A DNA stretch of 12,250 bases from JBBRSC01 sp038245795. Its GTDB lineage: Bacteria; Actinomycetota; Acidimicrobiia; Acidimicrobiales; Microtrichaceae. Position numbers and translations under genes: made by a program. Shown one piece after another: positions 5,485 through 12,250 of the stretch. Positions within the stretch are counted from its first letter, which is position 1. Each line of letters starts with the position of its first letter. The stretch is taken from the NCBI GenBank assembly GCA_038245795.1, contig JBBRSC010000084.1, positions 1 through 12,250 of the forward strand, in the 5' to 3' direction. The notes under the pieces were generated by a model. The model was given only the letters and a program-made list of their open reading frames with translations. It ran no database searches and was not told the DNA's origin.

Positions 5485-7475
5485 CAGGTTCGTAGTCTCG
5501 CCGCGTCACCCGTTCCTAGACGACCCAGCCGAACCACAGGACGGGACGCTGGGAGCAAGTCACGGTAGACACCGCCAAGTTGCTCGGCCATCCGCTCGAC
5601 GCTGAGGTCGGCTCGGACCATGGCACGGGCCCGCTCGGCACGGCCAGGTACGTCCTCCATGACGCGTGCATCGAGGATGGCGCCGCGCAAGGCGTCACGC
5701 GAGAGCGTGTCGCACAGCACGCCGGTCTCGCCGTTCGCTATGTAGGTGCGTGGCCCGCCGCGTTCGGGCGCCACCACGGTGGCCCCAGCAGCCAAAGCTT
5801 CGACGATCGCGAGACCGAACTCTTCTTTGTCGCTGGCGCACACATAGAGCCCGCCATGCGCGACCATGTCGGCCATCAGGTCGGCGACCGCCGAGGGCGG
5901 AAGGTGTCCAGCCAGCGTGACAAGGCCTGGATCGGCATCGATCGCGGCCAGGCGAATTCGCTCGATCGTCGATTGCTCATCGGGAGACGGATCTTCGAGG
6001 TCCCCGCCAACAATCACAATGTTGACGTGGTCCGCCAGCATCGGATCGCTGGCAACTGCCTCCACGATCCGCTGTGGACCCTTGCTGGGGTTGAGCCTGC
6101 CCACGGTCAGCAGCCACGGCAGACCCTGGCGTTCGATGGGCATCGAGTCGACAATCCGACACGCAACGTCGGACCGTCCGGCCTGCAACGAGCGGGCCCG
6201 AGCGCGCTCGACCTCGGCGACATCGACACCTTCAGCGACGACGGTCGACCGGCTCCGCAGCGCGATCGGATCGAGGCCAACCAGCTCGACGAGTTCGCGT
6301 TCGATCGTCGGTCGCGGAAACAACACGAGGTGATCCGCCTCGGTCGAGAGCCGTTCGACCAGTCGTGCTCGAAACCAATACTGAGCAGCCGCATCCTCGA
6401 ACGCGAAATTCGCGCGATCAAGCCGCCCGCTGTCCTGGAGCGCGTCGATGACGATGTGCGGATCGGCGGCGGCGGTGAAGACCACTTGGTGACCCAGGCG
6501 GCGGGCCGCATTCGATGCAGCCAACGTACCAACATCGGCCATCCGTAGATGCCACACCACGCGTCTTCCGGCCAGCGCCTGACCAATCGCGACAAACTGA
6601 TCCTCGATCTGGGTCCGGTGCGACCACGCCTCTCGCCAGGACATCGGTCCGTCCGGGCCGATGCCGATCCGCTCAATTCGGTGTGACGGCGCGATGGTTT
6701 CCGACGATGAAACTGCGTCGCAACGGCGAGTGATGGTGATGACCTCATCGATGTCCTCAACGTCTGGAAGCACCGCCCCGAGCGAGCGAAGGAGTGATGC
6801 AATCCCGCCCGAGTCGCCGACCCCGATCTGGGATCCGGACCGATCGAGGCGTGCGTAGAGGAAGGGTTGCACAACGACGATGCCGGTGCCCCGGTCCTGT
6901 CGACTCAGGTCGACCGACGCGGCGGCCGGGGCTGCGTCTCGGTTGGCCCACGCGAGCAGAGTGAGTTCGGCGATCATGGCGGCGAATCCACCGCCCACTT
7001 CGAGGGCACGCAAGGCACGAAAGGCGCTGGGCGATGCTGGTCGCTCTGCGAGCGCCCACGCTGCATGGGATGCGAAGGGCGGCTCCCCTTCGTCCACGAT
7101 GTCAACGAGCAGCCGATCAACGGCTGGATCTGCAACCCCAGCGAGCGCGTGCAGCGCGGCGATCGCCGAGAAGCCGTCTCCTTCATGGAACATCTTGGCG
7201 AGCAGTCGAGCGTCGCGTTCGGGACGGGTCGACTGCGCCGCCGTCCGGTGGAGGTCCTTCGCACGTCGTAAGGCCGACGTGAGACGAGGTTCCTCTGCGG
7301 TCGCTCGCAGCGCGTTGAGAAACGGGTCAGATCCAGGCCTCTCGAGGTCTTTCGAATACACGATGTCTCCCAGCGAACTTGGTCCCTTCTCCTTCGCCGC
7401 GGACAGGTCTTCTGGATGCGCGCTCTGGCGGTGCTCAATTGGCAATCTCCACGTCGACAGCTCAGTGCAGGGCAC
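5484..7475 (-). CDS. GT4 glycosyltransferase with N-terminal HEAT-like region
   Basis: The 663-residue product has two parts. Residues about 88-180 form Ala/Leu-rich helical repeats (such as AIAALHALAG and HAAWALAE) resembling HEAT repeats. Residues about 197-645 form a GT-B enzyme of family GT4: a GVGDSGGI loop (218-225), a Rossmann strand near VVWHLRMADVG, the donor-phosphate residues Arg460 and Lys465 in GRLNPSKG, an IVGGDLEDPSPDEQ segment (488-501) like sucrose-phosphate-synthase relatives, and the E-x7-E motif EEFGLAIVE (551-559). It likely moves a sugar from a nucleotide donor in the cytoplasm; donor and acceptor are unknown. The longest frame begins with GTG at 7475, without a good ribosome site; a GTG at residue 39 preceded by CTGGGAG is an alternative. 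It lies 24 bases after the transporter gene and is coupled to the GT1 gene. Confidence 0.85.
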   Translation of the reverse strand: MPCTELSTWRLPIEHRQSAHPEDLSAAKEKGPSSLGDIVYSKDLERPGSDPFLNALRATAEEPRLTSALRRAKDLHRTAAQSTRPERDARLLAKMFHEGDGFSAIAALHALAGVADPAVDRLLVDIVDEGEPPFASHAAWALAERPASPSAFRALRALEVGGGFAAMIAELTLLAWANRDAAPAAASVDLSRQDRGTGIVVVQPFLYARLDRSGSQIGVGDSGGIASLLRSLGAVLPDVEDIDEVITITRRCDAVSSSETIAPSHRIERIGIGPDGPMSWREAWSHRTQIEDQFVAIGQALAGRRVVWHLRMADVGTLAASNAARRLGHQVVFTAAADPHIVIDALQDSGRLDRANFAFEDAAAQYWFRARLVERLSTEADHLVLFPRPTIERELVELVGLDPIALRSRSTVVAEGVDVAEVERARARSLQAGRSDVACRIVDSMPIERQGLPWLLTVGRLNPSKGPQRIVEAVASDPMLADHVNIVIVGGDLEDPSPDEQSTIERIRLAAIDADPGLVTLAGHLPPSAVADLMADMVAHGGLYVCASDKEEFGLAIVEALAAGATVVAPERGGPRTYIANGETGVLCDTLSRDALRGAILDARVMEDVPGRAERARAMVRADLSVERMAEQLGGVYRDLLPASRPVVRLGRLGTGDAARLRT

Positions 7476-7499
7476 GCTGCCGACTGCAGACGAAGATCT

Positions 7500-8798
7500 C
7501 TACGACTTGAGCAGGGCGACGATCGGAAAGATCGTCATGGCAATCCCGGCGACCGATGTCGCGATGACCGACGCCCACCCCGATCGGTACTCGCCGAGCA
7601 CCTTGCGCGAGCGAGCCAGGATGACAATGAGGAGAATCAGCGGCGGCGCCGTGAGCCCGTTGAAGACCGCGGACAGGTACAGGGCTCGAATGGGGTTCAC
7701 GCCGAACCCGACGAGGGCAAGTCCGATCGCCATCGAGGCGATGATCACGCCGTAGAACCCGGGTGCATACTTGAGTCGGCGGCTCAGTCCCTCGTTCCAT
7801 CGGAATGCCTCCGCGACGGCGTAGGCAGTTGACCCGGCAAGCACTGGCACAGCCAGAAGACCGAGGCCCACGATGCCGACGGAGAACAGCATCTTCGCGA
7901 AGCTCCCAGCGATCGGTTCCAGGGCCCGTGCTGCCTGCTCAGCGGTTCCGATGTCGACCGATCCCGATGCCCCGATCGTGACGGCTGCGGTGCACATGAT
8001 GGCGAACATCGCGGCGACACCCGAGAGCATCCCGGTCCAGACGTCGACGCGCATGGCGATGAGGTGAGGCCGATCGACAGGATCAGCGGGGCCATCGTCG
8101 CGTTCCTCGACCTCCTCTCCGGCCTGCCAGAAGAACAGGTACGGCGAGATGGTGGTTCCCGCAATCGCCGTCAACGCGACCATGTTCGTGGCGTCGAACT
8201 TGAAACGGGGAACGAACGTGCGGGCGACAACAGTCGACCAGTCGACGTTCACGACGGTGAGGACGAGCACGTAGGCGACGAGTGACAGTGCGAACCATCG
8301 CAGCACCCGCGAGTAGCGGTGATACGGAACCAGCACTTCGGCCGCGGCCATGCCGATCGCGAACATCACCACGCCGACCGCCGTCGGAATTGGGACGAGG
8401 AGCCGGAGTGCTGCACCCATCGACGCCAGATCCGCGGCGATGTTGAGTGTGTTTGCCGATGCCAGGAGGAGCACCGCCCCGACGAGCACCCACCGCGGGA
8501 ATCGTTCACGAATCAGTGTGCCGAGGCCTTTGCCGGTGACGAGGCCGAGCCGGGCCGTCGATTCCTGGACCCCCACGGCGAGCGGGAGGAGGAACGGCGC
8601 CATCCACAGCAGCGTGAGCCCTTGCGCAGCTCCGACCTGGGAGTAGGTGCCAATTCCGGACGGGTCGTCGTCGGCGGCACCGGTGACGATTCCGGGACCG
8701 AGCCGTTTGAAGTAGCCGTGGCCGCGCATCGATCGGCGTCGCGGATGGTGAGACGGCTTTGGGTCCGGCTCGGGTTCGAGCTCAGCGGTCGGCTGCAT
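7500..8798 (-). CDS. NRAMP-related divalent metal transporter
   Basis: The 432-residue product begins with a short polar tail and then has about 11 hydrophobic helices, matching NRAMP (SLC11) transporters. The first helix has GPGIVTGAADDDPSGIG (34-50), where canonical members have DPGN; the sixth has GTTISPYLFFWQ (214-225), where canonical members have an M-P-H motif. These are the two unwound helices that hold the metal, so this is a divergent NRAMP-like branch and not an MntH. Related branches include magnesium carriers; the substrate here cannot be assigned. The ATG at 8798 lacks a clear ribosome site; a second Met at residue 24 comes just before the conserved region. It is the first gene of a probable operon with the two glycosyltransferases; no metal-responsive site is evident upstream. 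Confidence 0.87.
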   Translation of the reverse strand: MQPTAELEPEPDPKPSHHPRRRSMRGHGYFKRLGPGIVTGAADDDPSGIGTYSQVGAAQGLTLLWMAPFLLPLAVGVQESTARLGLVTGKGLGTLIRERFPRWVLVGAVLLLASANTLNIAADLASMGAALRLLVPIPTAVGVVMFAIGMAAAEVLVPYHRYSRVLRWFALSLVAYVLVLTVVNVDWSTVVARTFVPRFKFDATNMVALTAIAGTTISPYLFFWQAGEEVEERDDGPADPVDRPHLIAMRVDVWTGMLSGVAAMFAIMCTAAVTIGASGSVDIGTAEQAARALEPIAGSFAKMLFSVGIVGLGLLAVPVLAGSTAYAVAEAFRWNEGLSRRLKYAPGFYGVIIASMAIGLALVGFGVNPIRALYLSAVFNGLTAPPLILLIVILARSRKVLGEYRSGWASVIATSVAGIAMTIFPIVALLKS

Positions 8799-9167
8799 GC
8801 CGATCGAGTCTTGCAGCCCACTTCATGTCCACCGGGTGACCTCGTACCGGTCCGATGATCAGGTTCCCTCGCGCTGCTGGTCGAACAGGACGAGTGCTGG
8901 CGAAGCGTTCGTCGTGCCGGCGGAGGTGGCCGACGAGGGTGATGTGTCCCTCCGGATGGTGCGCTGGCTCCCCGTCGGCGGACAGGCGCGATCTGGGGCA
9001 CGACGTTCACGCGGCCGTGGGCGGAATGACGGTGGGTCAATCGTCGGTTCCGCTGGCTCGTCTCATGGTGATGGGTTTTCGTCAAGCGTTCTCCGGTGTG
9101 ACCCACTGGAGTATCACATCTCAAGAATTGATCGAATTCGAACTATCTGCCAGGTAAGATTTGGCGC
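8799..9167. other. Intergenic stretch between divergent genes
   Basis: These 369 bases separate the transporter (-) and the DDN-family gene (+). No convincing gene is seen. A minus-strand frame without a start codon is open from 9006 down to 8785 and overlaps the start of the transporter by 14 bases including its stop; its codons look GC3-rich, and it contains segments such as EGHITLVGHLRRHDERF, but I recognise no family. The right end, about 9100-9165, is AT-richer and probably holds the promoter of the DDN-family gene. Confidence 0.4.
9155..9160 (+). promoter_or_regulatory. Candidate -10 box giving a leaderless transcript
   Basis: TAAGAT ends seven bases before the ATG at 9168, within an AT-rich stretch. 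Transcription would begin at or next to the start codon, and no ribosome site exists between them. A TTGATC at 9128-9133 is too far upstream (21 bases) to be an ideal -35. Confidence 0.45.
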
Positions 9168-9575
9168 ATGGATGACTGGAACGCATCAGTAATTGCCGAA
9201 TTTCGAGCCTCGGGAGGGAAGGTCGCGCAGTTCGGCGACTCTCCGCTCGTCATTTTGCACACGATCGGCGCCAAGAGTGGCGAGCTTCGCGAGGTCCCGT
9301 TGGTCGCACTCGTTGAAGGCGACGACATGACCGTTTTCGCGTCGAGAGGTGGTGCGCCGACCAACCCAGATTGGTACTACAACCTTCTCAAGACCCCCGA
9401 GGTCGAGGTTGAGTTCGGAAACGAAAAGTTCACAGCGCAGCTCAGCGAACTTCCCGCCGACACAGCAGCGGCAAAGCTGGACTCGCAGGCAGCGCTCATG
9501 CCACAGTTCGGGGAGTACGTCACCTCGGCGGCGCCGCGGATCATCCCAGCGTTCGCCATCACCCGCCGGAGCTGA
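9168..9575 (+). CDS. DDN-family deazaflavin (F420)-dependent oxidoreductase-like protein
   Basis: The 135-residue product matches the small split-barrel family of Mycobacterium Ddn: VIAEFRASGGKV (8-19), the core LHTIGAKSGELREVPL (30-45), and FASRGGAPTNPDWYYNL (57-73), which in this family help bind the deazaflavin cofactor F420. The length is near the family's usual 130-150 residues, and the C-terminal RIIPAFAITRR strand is present, so it looks complete. Members reduce quinones, nitro compounds or other activated substrates using reduced F420; the physiological substrate is unknown. No signal peptide is seen. It is a single plus-strand gene between two minus-strand units, converging on the metal exporter 44 bases away. 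F420 use is inferred from family; no F420 synthesis gene lies here. Confidence 0.88.
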   Translation: MDDWNASVIAEFRASGGKVAQFGDSPLVILHTIGAKSGELREVPLVALVEGDDMTVFASRGGAPTNPDWYYNLLKTPEVEVEFGNEKFTAQLSELPADTAAAKLDSQAALMPQFGEYVTSAAPRIIPAFAITRRS

Positions 9576-9619
9576 GCCCCGCTGCTCCGCCGCCGGCCAG
9601 CGCCACGATCCACCTTCGT

Positions 9620-10609
9620 CTAGTGGTGGTGGCCATGAGCGGTCATCTCTGAGGGGTCGACGCGATCCATATCGCAGGCCGGGCCGACGTCCTCACACGA
9701 CTCGCATTCGAGTTCGATGGTGGAGTGCGCGATCCGGAACCGTCCAGCGAGTTCGTGGCGGACCCGACCAGCGACAAGTTGAGCCTCCTCGAGCGATGGG
9801 TGACCCTCGACGACAACGTGGGCGGACAAGGCCCGCACCTCGCTCGAGATCGCCCAGACGTGGAGATCGTGAGCGGTCTCGACTCCGTCGACGGCCGTGA
9901 TGGCGATGAGGATCTCGTGGGGGTCGACCCCGTTGGGCGTGCCTTCCAGGAGCACAGCGTTGGAGGCCTTCAACAGGTTCCAGGCATGCCAGGCAATCGA
10001 CAGGCCGATCAGCAATGACACCGCTGGGTCGAGCCAGGTCCAGCCGCCGGTCGCCAACATGACAGCGCCAGCAACGGCAACACCCAAAGAAGCGGCGGCG
10101 TCGCTGGCAAGGTGCAGCAACGCTGACTTCATATTGAGATCAGCGGTGGCGCCGGGTTCTGCGCGTTCGCGAACAATGAGCGCGGAGATTCCGTTGGCCG
10201 CGAAGGCAACGAGTGCGACCACCAATACGATCGCTCCCTGGACAGGTGGCGGGTCGACCAGTCGTTGGACTGACTCGTACACAATCCATGCCGTCAGGAC
10301 GAGAATCATGGCGGCGTTGGCCTGTGCAGCGAGGATCGTGCCGCGGTGCCATCCGAAGGATCGGCTCGACGTTGGGCGGCGTCGGGCGATTCGTATGGCG
10401 ACCACCGAGAGGATCAGCGCGATGACGTCTGTGAGATTGTGACCGGCGTCAGACAACAACCCGAGTGACCCAGCGATGACGCCGAACGTGATCTGCGCAA
10501 CGACGATGAAGACGTTGAGCCCGATTGCAATTCTGAGTCGCCGCTCCCGGTCAGCGGAGCGGGAACGAACCGTCGTGACCAGGGGCGAGCGGTCGGGTTC
10601 ACCGCTCAT
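9620..10609 (-). CDS. CDF-family zinc-type cation exporter
   Basis: The 329-residue product has six predicted membrane helices and a cytoplasmic C-terminal domain, as in CzcD/ZitB-type cation diffusion facilitators. Both metal-site pairs are present: His57-x3-Asp61 in SDAGHNLTD (helix 2) and His166-x3-Asp170 in LHLASD (helix 5), the HD-HD set typical of zinc exporters. The C-terminal domain has HDLHVWAISS (247-256) and ends in a Cys/His-rich tail (Cys302, Cys305, Cys312 and a final HGHHH). It exports zinc, perhaps with cadmium or cobalt, in exchange for protons. Its ATG overlaps the stop of the ArsR-family gene by four bases (ATGA), so the two are co-transcribed and coupled; control follows the operator upstream of that gene. 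Confidence 0.92.
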   Translation of the reverse strand: MSGEPDRSPLVTTVRSRSADRERRLRIAIGLNVFIVVAQITFGVIAGSLGLLSDAGHNLTDVIALILSVVAIRIARRRPTSSRSFGWHRGTILAAQANAAMILVLTAWIVYESVQRLVDPPPVQGAIVLVVALVAFAANGISALIVRERAEPGATADLNMKSALLHLASDAAASLGVAVAGAVMLATGGWTWLDPAVSLLIGLSIAWHAWNLLKASNAVLLEGTPNGVDPHEILIAITAVDGVETAHDLHVWAISSEVRALSAHVVVEGHPSLEEAQLVAGRVRHELAGRFRIAHSTIELECESCEDVGPACDMDRVDPSEMTAHGHHH

Positions 10610-10980
10610 TGCGATGCGCTCGGTCCGTGTCGCAGGTGCTCGCGGGAGAGATCGAGCAACATTCGGACGTGTGCGTCGGCGAGGGAGTAGTAACTCATGC
10701 GACCGGCCTTTCGGACCTTCACAATTCCAGCAGCCCGAAGAAGTCGGAGTCCTTGCGACACCGTTGGTTGCGGAACGTCGACGGTTGCAGCAAGGTCACA
10801 CACGCAGAGTTCGCCTGCCTCGAGCAATGCGTAGAGGACTCGAGCTCGGGTGGGGTCGCCAAGAAGTTTGAAACTCTCGGCGAGCGACGACGCTTCGTTC
10901 AGCGAGATCAGCGCCTCGCGTGCGGAGGCGACGCGTTCTGGGTCGACGGCTTCGATTTCGCAGGCATCGATGAGCGACAT
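10606..10980 (-). CDS. ArsR/SmtB-family metal-sensing repressor
   Basis: The 124-residue product is a winged helix-turn-helix repressor: FKLLGDPTRARVLYALL (37-53), ELCVCDLA (57-64, alpha-3) and the recognition helix PTVSQGLRLLRAAG (72-85), followed by the wing. In the last helix, Asp102-x-His104-x10-His115-x2-His118 matches the alpha-5 zinc site of SmtB/CzrA at every ligand. Cys59 and Cys61 in alpha-3, with Cys7 near the N-terminus, could build a second (alpha-3N-like) site as in CadC/SmtB. It should leave DNA when zinc (or cadmium, lead) binds, switching on the downstream exporter. The start codon is six bases from a -10 box, with no ribosome site, so the mRNA is probably leaderless. It is the first gene of a two-gene operon. 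Confidence 0.92.
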   Translation of the reverse strand: MSLIDACEIEAVDPERVASAREALISLNEASSLAESFKLLGDPTRARVLYALLEAGELCVCDLAATVDVPQPTVSQGLRLLRAAGIVKVRKAGRMSYYSLADAHVRMLLDLSREHLRHGPSASQ

Positions 10981-10986
10981 CCGGTC

Positions 10987-11012
10987 ATTATATGCGCAGA
11001 TGCGAATATATT
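10987..11012 (-). promoter_or_regulatory. 12-2-12 operator overlapping a perfect -10 box
   Basis: ATTATATGCGCA (10987-10998), two bases, then TGCGAATATATT (11001-11012) form an imperfect palindrome matching at 10 of 12 positions, the 12-2-12 form used by ArsR/SmtB repressors. On the minus strand the downstream end reads TATAAT (10992-10987), a consensus -10, six bases before the repressor ATG at 10980. A bound repressor would block polymerase. The -35 is weak. Confidence 0.8.
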
Positions 11013-11055
11013 GAGGTCCGCTCGGTCTTGCCGCAGATGATCCGCCGCAACAGCG

Positions 11056-12231
11056 CTAGCGGAGTGCGCGTTCGAGGTAGGGGGTCATGTCGGCGGAATC
11101 GTCGAAGTGGGCGATGCTGAACCCCGCGAGCGCCTGGTCGGAGATTCGCATGGTCTCGGGATGTTGGCCGTCATCGCGGGTGCGAAGGAAGCGCTTGTCA
11201 TTTCTCAGGTATGGGCGATAGAAGTCGAGCGCGTCGTCGAGCAGCGCATCGAGCGGGCCCAGATCCTCGTTCGATTCGACCAACTCGATTCGCAGGCGTT
11301 CGATCGAACTCTCCGGCCCCACGCGGGCCCGTTCCAGGGTGATCGGGAAGGGGTTGGTCAGGTGGAAGTACGGAACGCCGTCGTGTCCGTGGTCGAGATC
11401 AGCGTCGGCGAGCGACACGGCCTCTTCGACCAGGAGATCGATGGGCACCAGGTCGAGAGAGGAGGTGGGCTCGAGGAGGAGCTTGACGCGCTGCTCATCG
11501 AGAAAGCGGGGGTTGTCCCGCTCGACGAGGCGGCAGAACGTGGCCAGTCCGCTGAGAAAACCGTAGTACCCGCTGGTCGAGGTGGACCTCAGCGTCGAGA
11601 TGTTTCCAACCACGATCGACGGACGCATGATGCGAACGGCACCGAAGGCATCGGCCCGATCGACGACCATGTCCTCACCGAGTCGCTTCGAAGCTTCGTA
11701 CCAATTGTTCGGGCCGAAGTCCGGGTCGTAGGCACCCTCGGGGACGTCGCCAACCCTGAGCCCGGCCACGTACGCAGTGCTGATGTGATTGAACGCCTCG
11801 ACACCAAGGTCGGCGGCCGCCTCGATCACATTCCGCGTGCCGTCGACGTTGGTGCTCATGATCTCGTCGCGGTGTCGGTCCTCGTAACGCAACGACGCCG
11901 CGGCGTGCCAGCACTCGTCGATCCCGTCGTCGCCGAGCCGGCGGCGAGCAGCAGCATCGAGGCCCAATCCGGCTTCGATGACGTCGCCCGGCACGGCGAT
12001 GAGCCGGTCGAGCAAACCGCTGATCTCCTCGACCCGACCGGCGGCACGAGCCGAGTCGAGCACCGCGTCGCGCACCCGCTGATCGATGTCGCCCTTCGGT
12101 CTCACCACGCAAAAGACCTGTTCACGCCCCGCCGCCAGCAGCCCAACAGCAAGGTTGCTGCCGACGAAGCCGGTCGCGCCGGTGAGGAGGGTGCTGCGTA
12201 CTCGTTGGGTGGAAGGAGCGTCTGTGGTCAT
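11056..12231 (-). CDS. Extended SDR of the acyl reductase/epimerase type
   Basis: The 391-residue product has an N-terminal Rossmann fold with the NAD(P) motif TGATGFVGSNLA (17-28), the active-site Ser151 in HISTAYVAG, and the catalytic Tyr178-x3-Lys182 in NWYEASK, all intact. The overall pattern resembles the NAD-binding_4 (male sterility/thioester reductase) and epimerase families, which reduce fatty acyl or peptidyl thioesters or modify nucleotide sugars. The C-terminal part (about 215-391) is less conserved in appearance and gives no clear subfamily. No signal peptide is seen. It starts at the ATG at 12231, near the window edge; its promoter is outside or in the last 19 bases. The stop at 11056 is 44 bases from the metal-sensor operator, so it is probably not part of that operon. 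The substrate is unknown. Confidence 0.8.
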   Translation of the reverse strand: MTTDAPSTQRVRSTLLTGATGFVGSNLAVGLLAAGREQVFCVVRPKGDIDQRVRDAVLDSARAAGRVEEISGLLDRLIAVPGDVIEAGLGLDAAARRRLGDDGIDECWHAAASLRYEDRHRDEIMSTNVDGTRNVIEAAADLGVEAFNHISTAYVAGLRVGDVPEGAYDPDFGPNNWYEASKRLGEDMVVDRADAFGAVRIMRPSIVVGNISTLRSTSTSGYYGFLSGLATFCRLVERDNPRFLDEQRVKLLLEPTSSLDLVPIDLLVEEAVSLADADLDHGHDGVPYFHLTNPFPITLERARVGPESSIERLRIELVESNEDLGPLDALLDDALDFYRPYLRNDKRFLRTRDDGQHPETMRISDQALAGFSIAHFDDSADMTPYLERALR

Positions 12232-12250
12232 TGCCGGCGTCTCGTCTCAC

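Noticed and set aside
4195..5568. Long plus-strand open frame (457 codons) opposite the GT1 gene
   Set aside because: The opposite strand carries unmistakable glycosyltransferase motifs; this frame has a shadow-like composition and crosses the GT4/GT1 junction.
5580..6548. Plus-strand open frame opposite the GT4 catalytic domain
   Set aside because: Antisense to intact GT4 motifs (E-x7-E, GRLNPSKG); no recognisable domain.
8513..9124. Minus-strand frame of 203 codons across the transporter 5' end
   Set aside because: It overlaps the conserved start of the NRAMP-like gene in another frame and its product is Arg/Pro/His/Ser-rich without motifs.

Overview
The window is GC-rich DNA from an actinobacterium. 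The gene set (a short UvrA-like ABC protein, an F420-type DDN-family protein, GC-rich third codon positions, two apparently leaderless starts) and the abundance of GATCG words suggest Acidimicrobiia or a relative. That placement is inference from style and gene content. I see no transposase, integrase, phage gene, CRISPR array, rRNA or complete tRNA. The window reads as ordinary chromosome with a few accessory touches.

Layout, left to right. (1) 1-1472 (+): the C-terminal two thirds of a UvrA-like protein, cut by the window edge. (2) 1473-2147: a palindromic repeat, a DsrE-family gene (-), and a second copy of the same repeat. (3) 2148-2444 (-): a small HNH-type protein whose usual first catalytic His reads as Cys. 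(4) 2445-3039: no convincing gene; it holds a possible 3' remnant of a gene, a terminator-like hairpin and a candidate promoter. (5) 3040-3993 (+): a secreted lipoprotein with two cupredoxin-like domains. (6) A hairpin at 4069-4121 between convergent genes. (7) 8798-4135 (-): a three-gene operon of an NRAMP-related transporter, a HEAT-like/GT4 glycosyltransferase and a GT1 glycosyltransferase; the last two overlap by one base. (8) 9168-9575 (+): a DDN-family (deazaflavin/F420) protein. (9) 10980-9620 (-): an ArsR/SmtB metal sensor and a CDF zinc-type exporter, overlapping by four bases and preceded by a 12-2-12 operator. (10) 12231-11056 (-): an extended SDR of the acyl reductase/epimerase type.

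How the genes work together. The clearest functional unit is the sensor-exporter pair. The sensor carries a full alpha-5 zinc site, the operator covers a perfect -10 box, and the sensor start codon lies where transcription would begin, so a simple derepression switch for zinc or a similar metal is well supported. The glycosyltransferase operon is the least explained unit: two different GT-B enzymes, one fused to a helical repeat region, are made behind a metal transporter whose metal-site motifs are not the canonical ones. The pair of palindromes looks like a dispersed intergenic repeat family of this genome.
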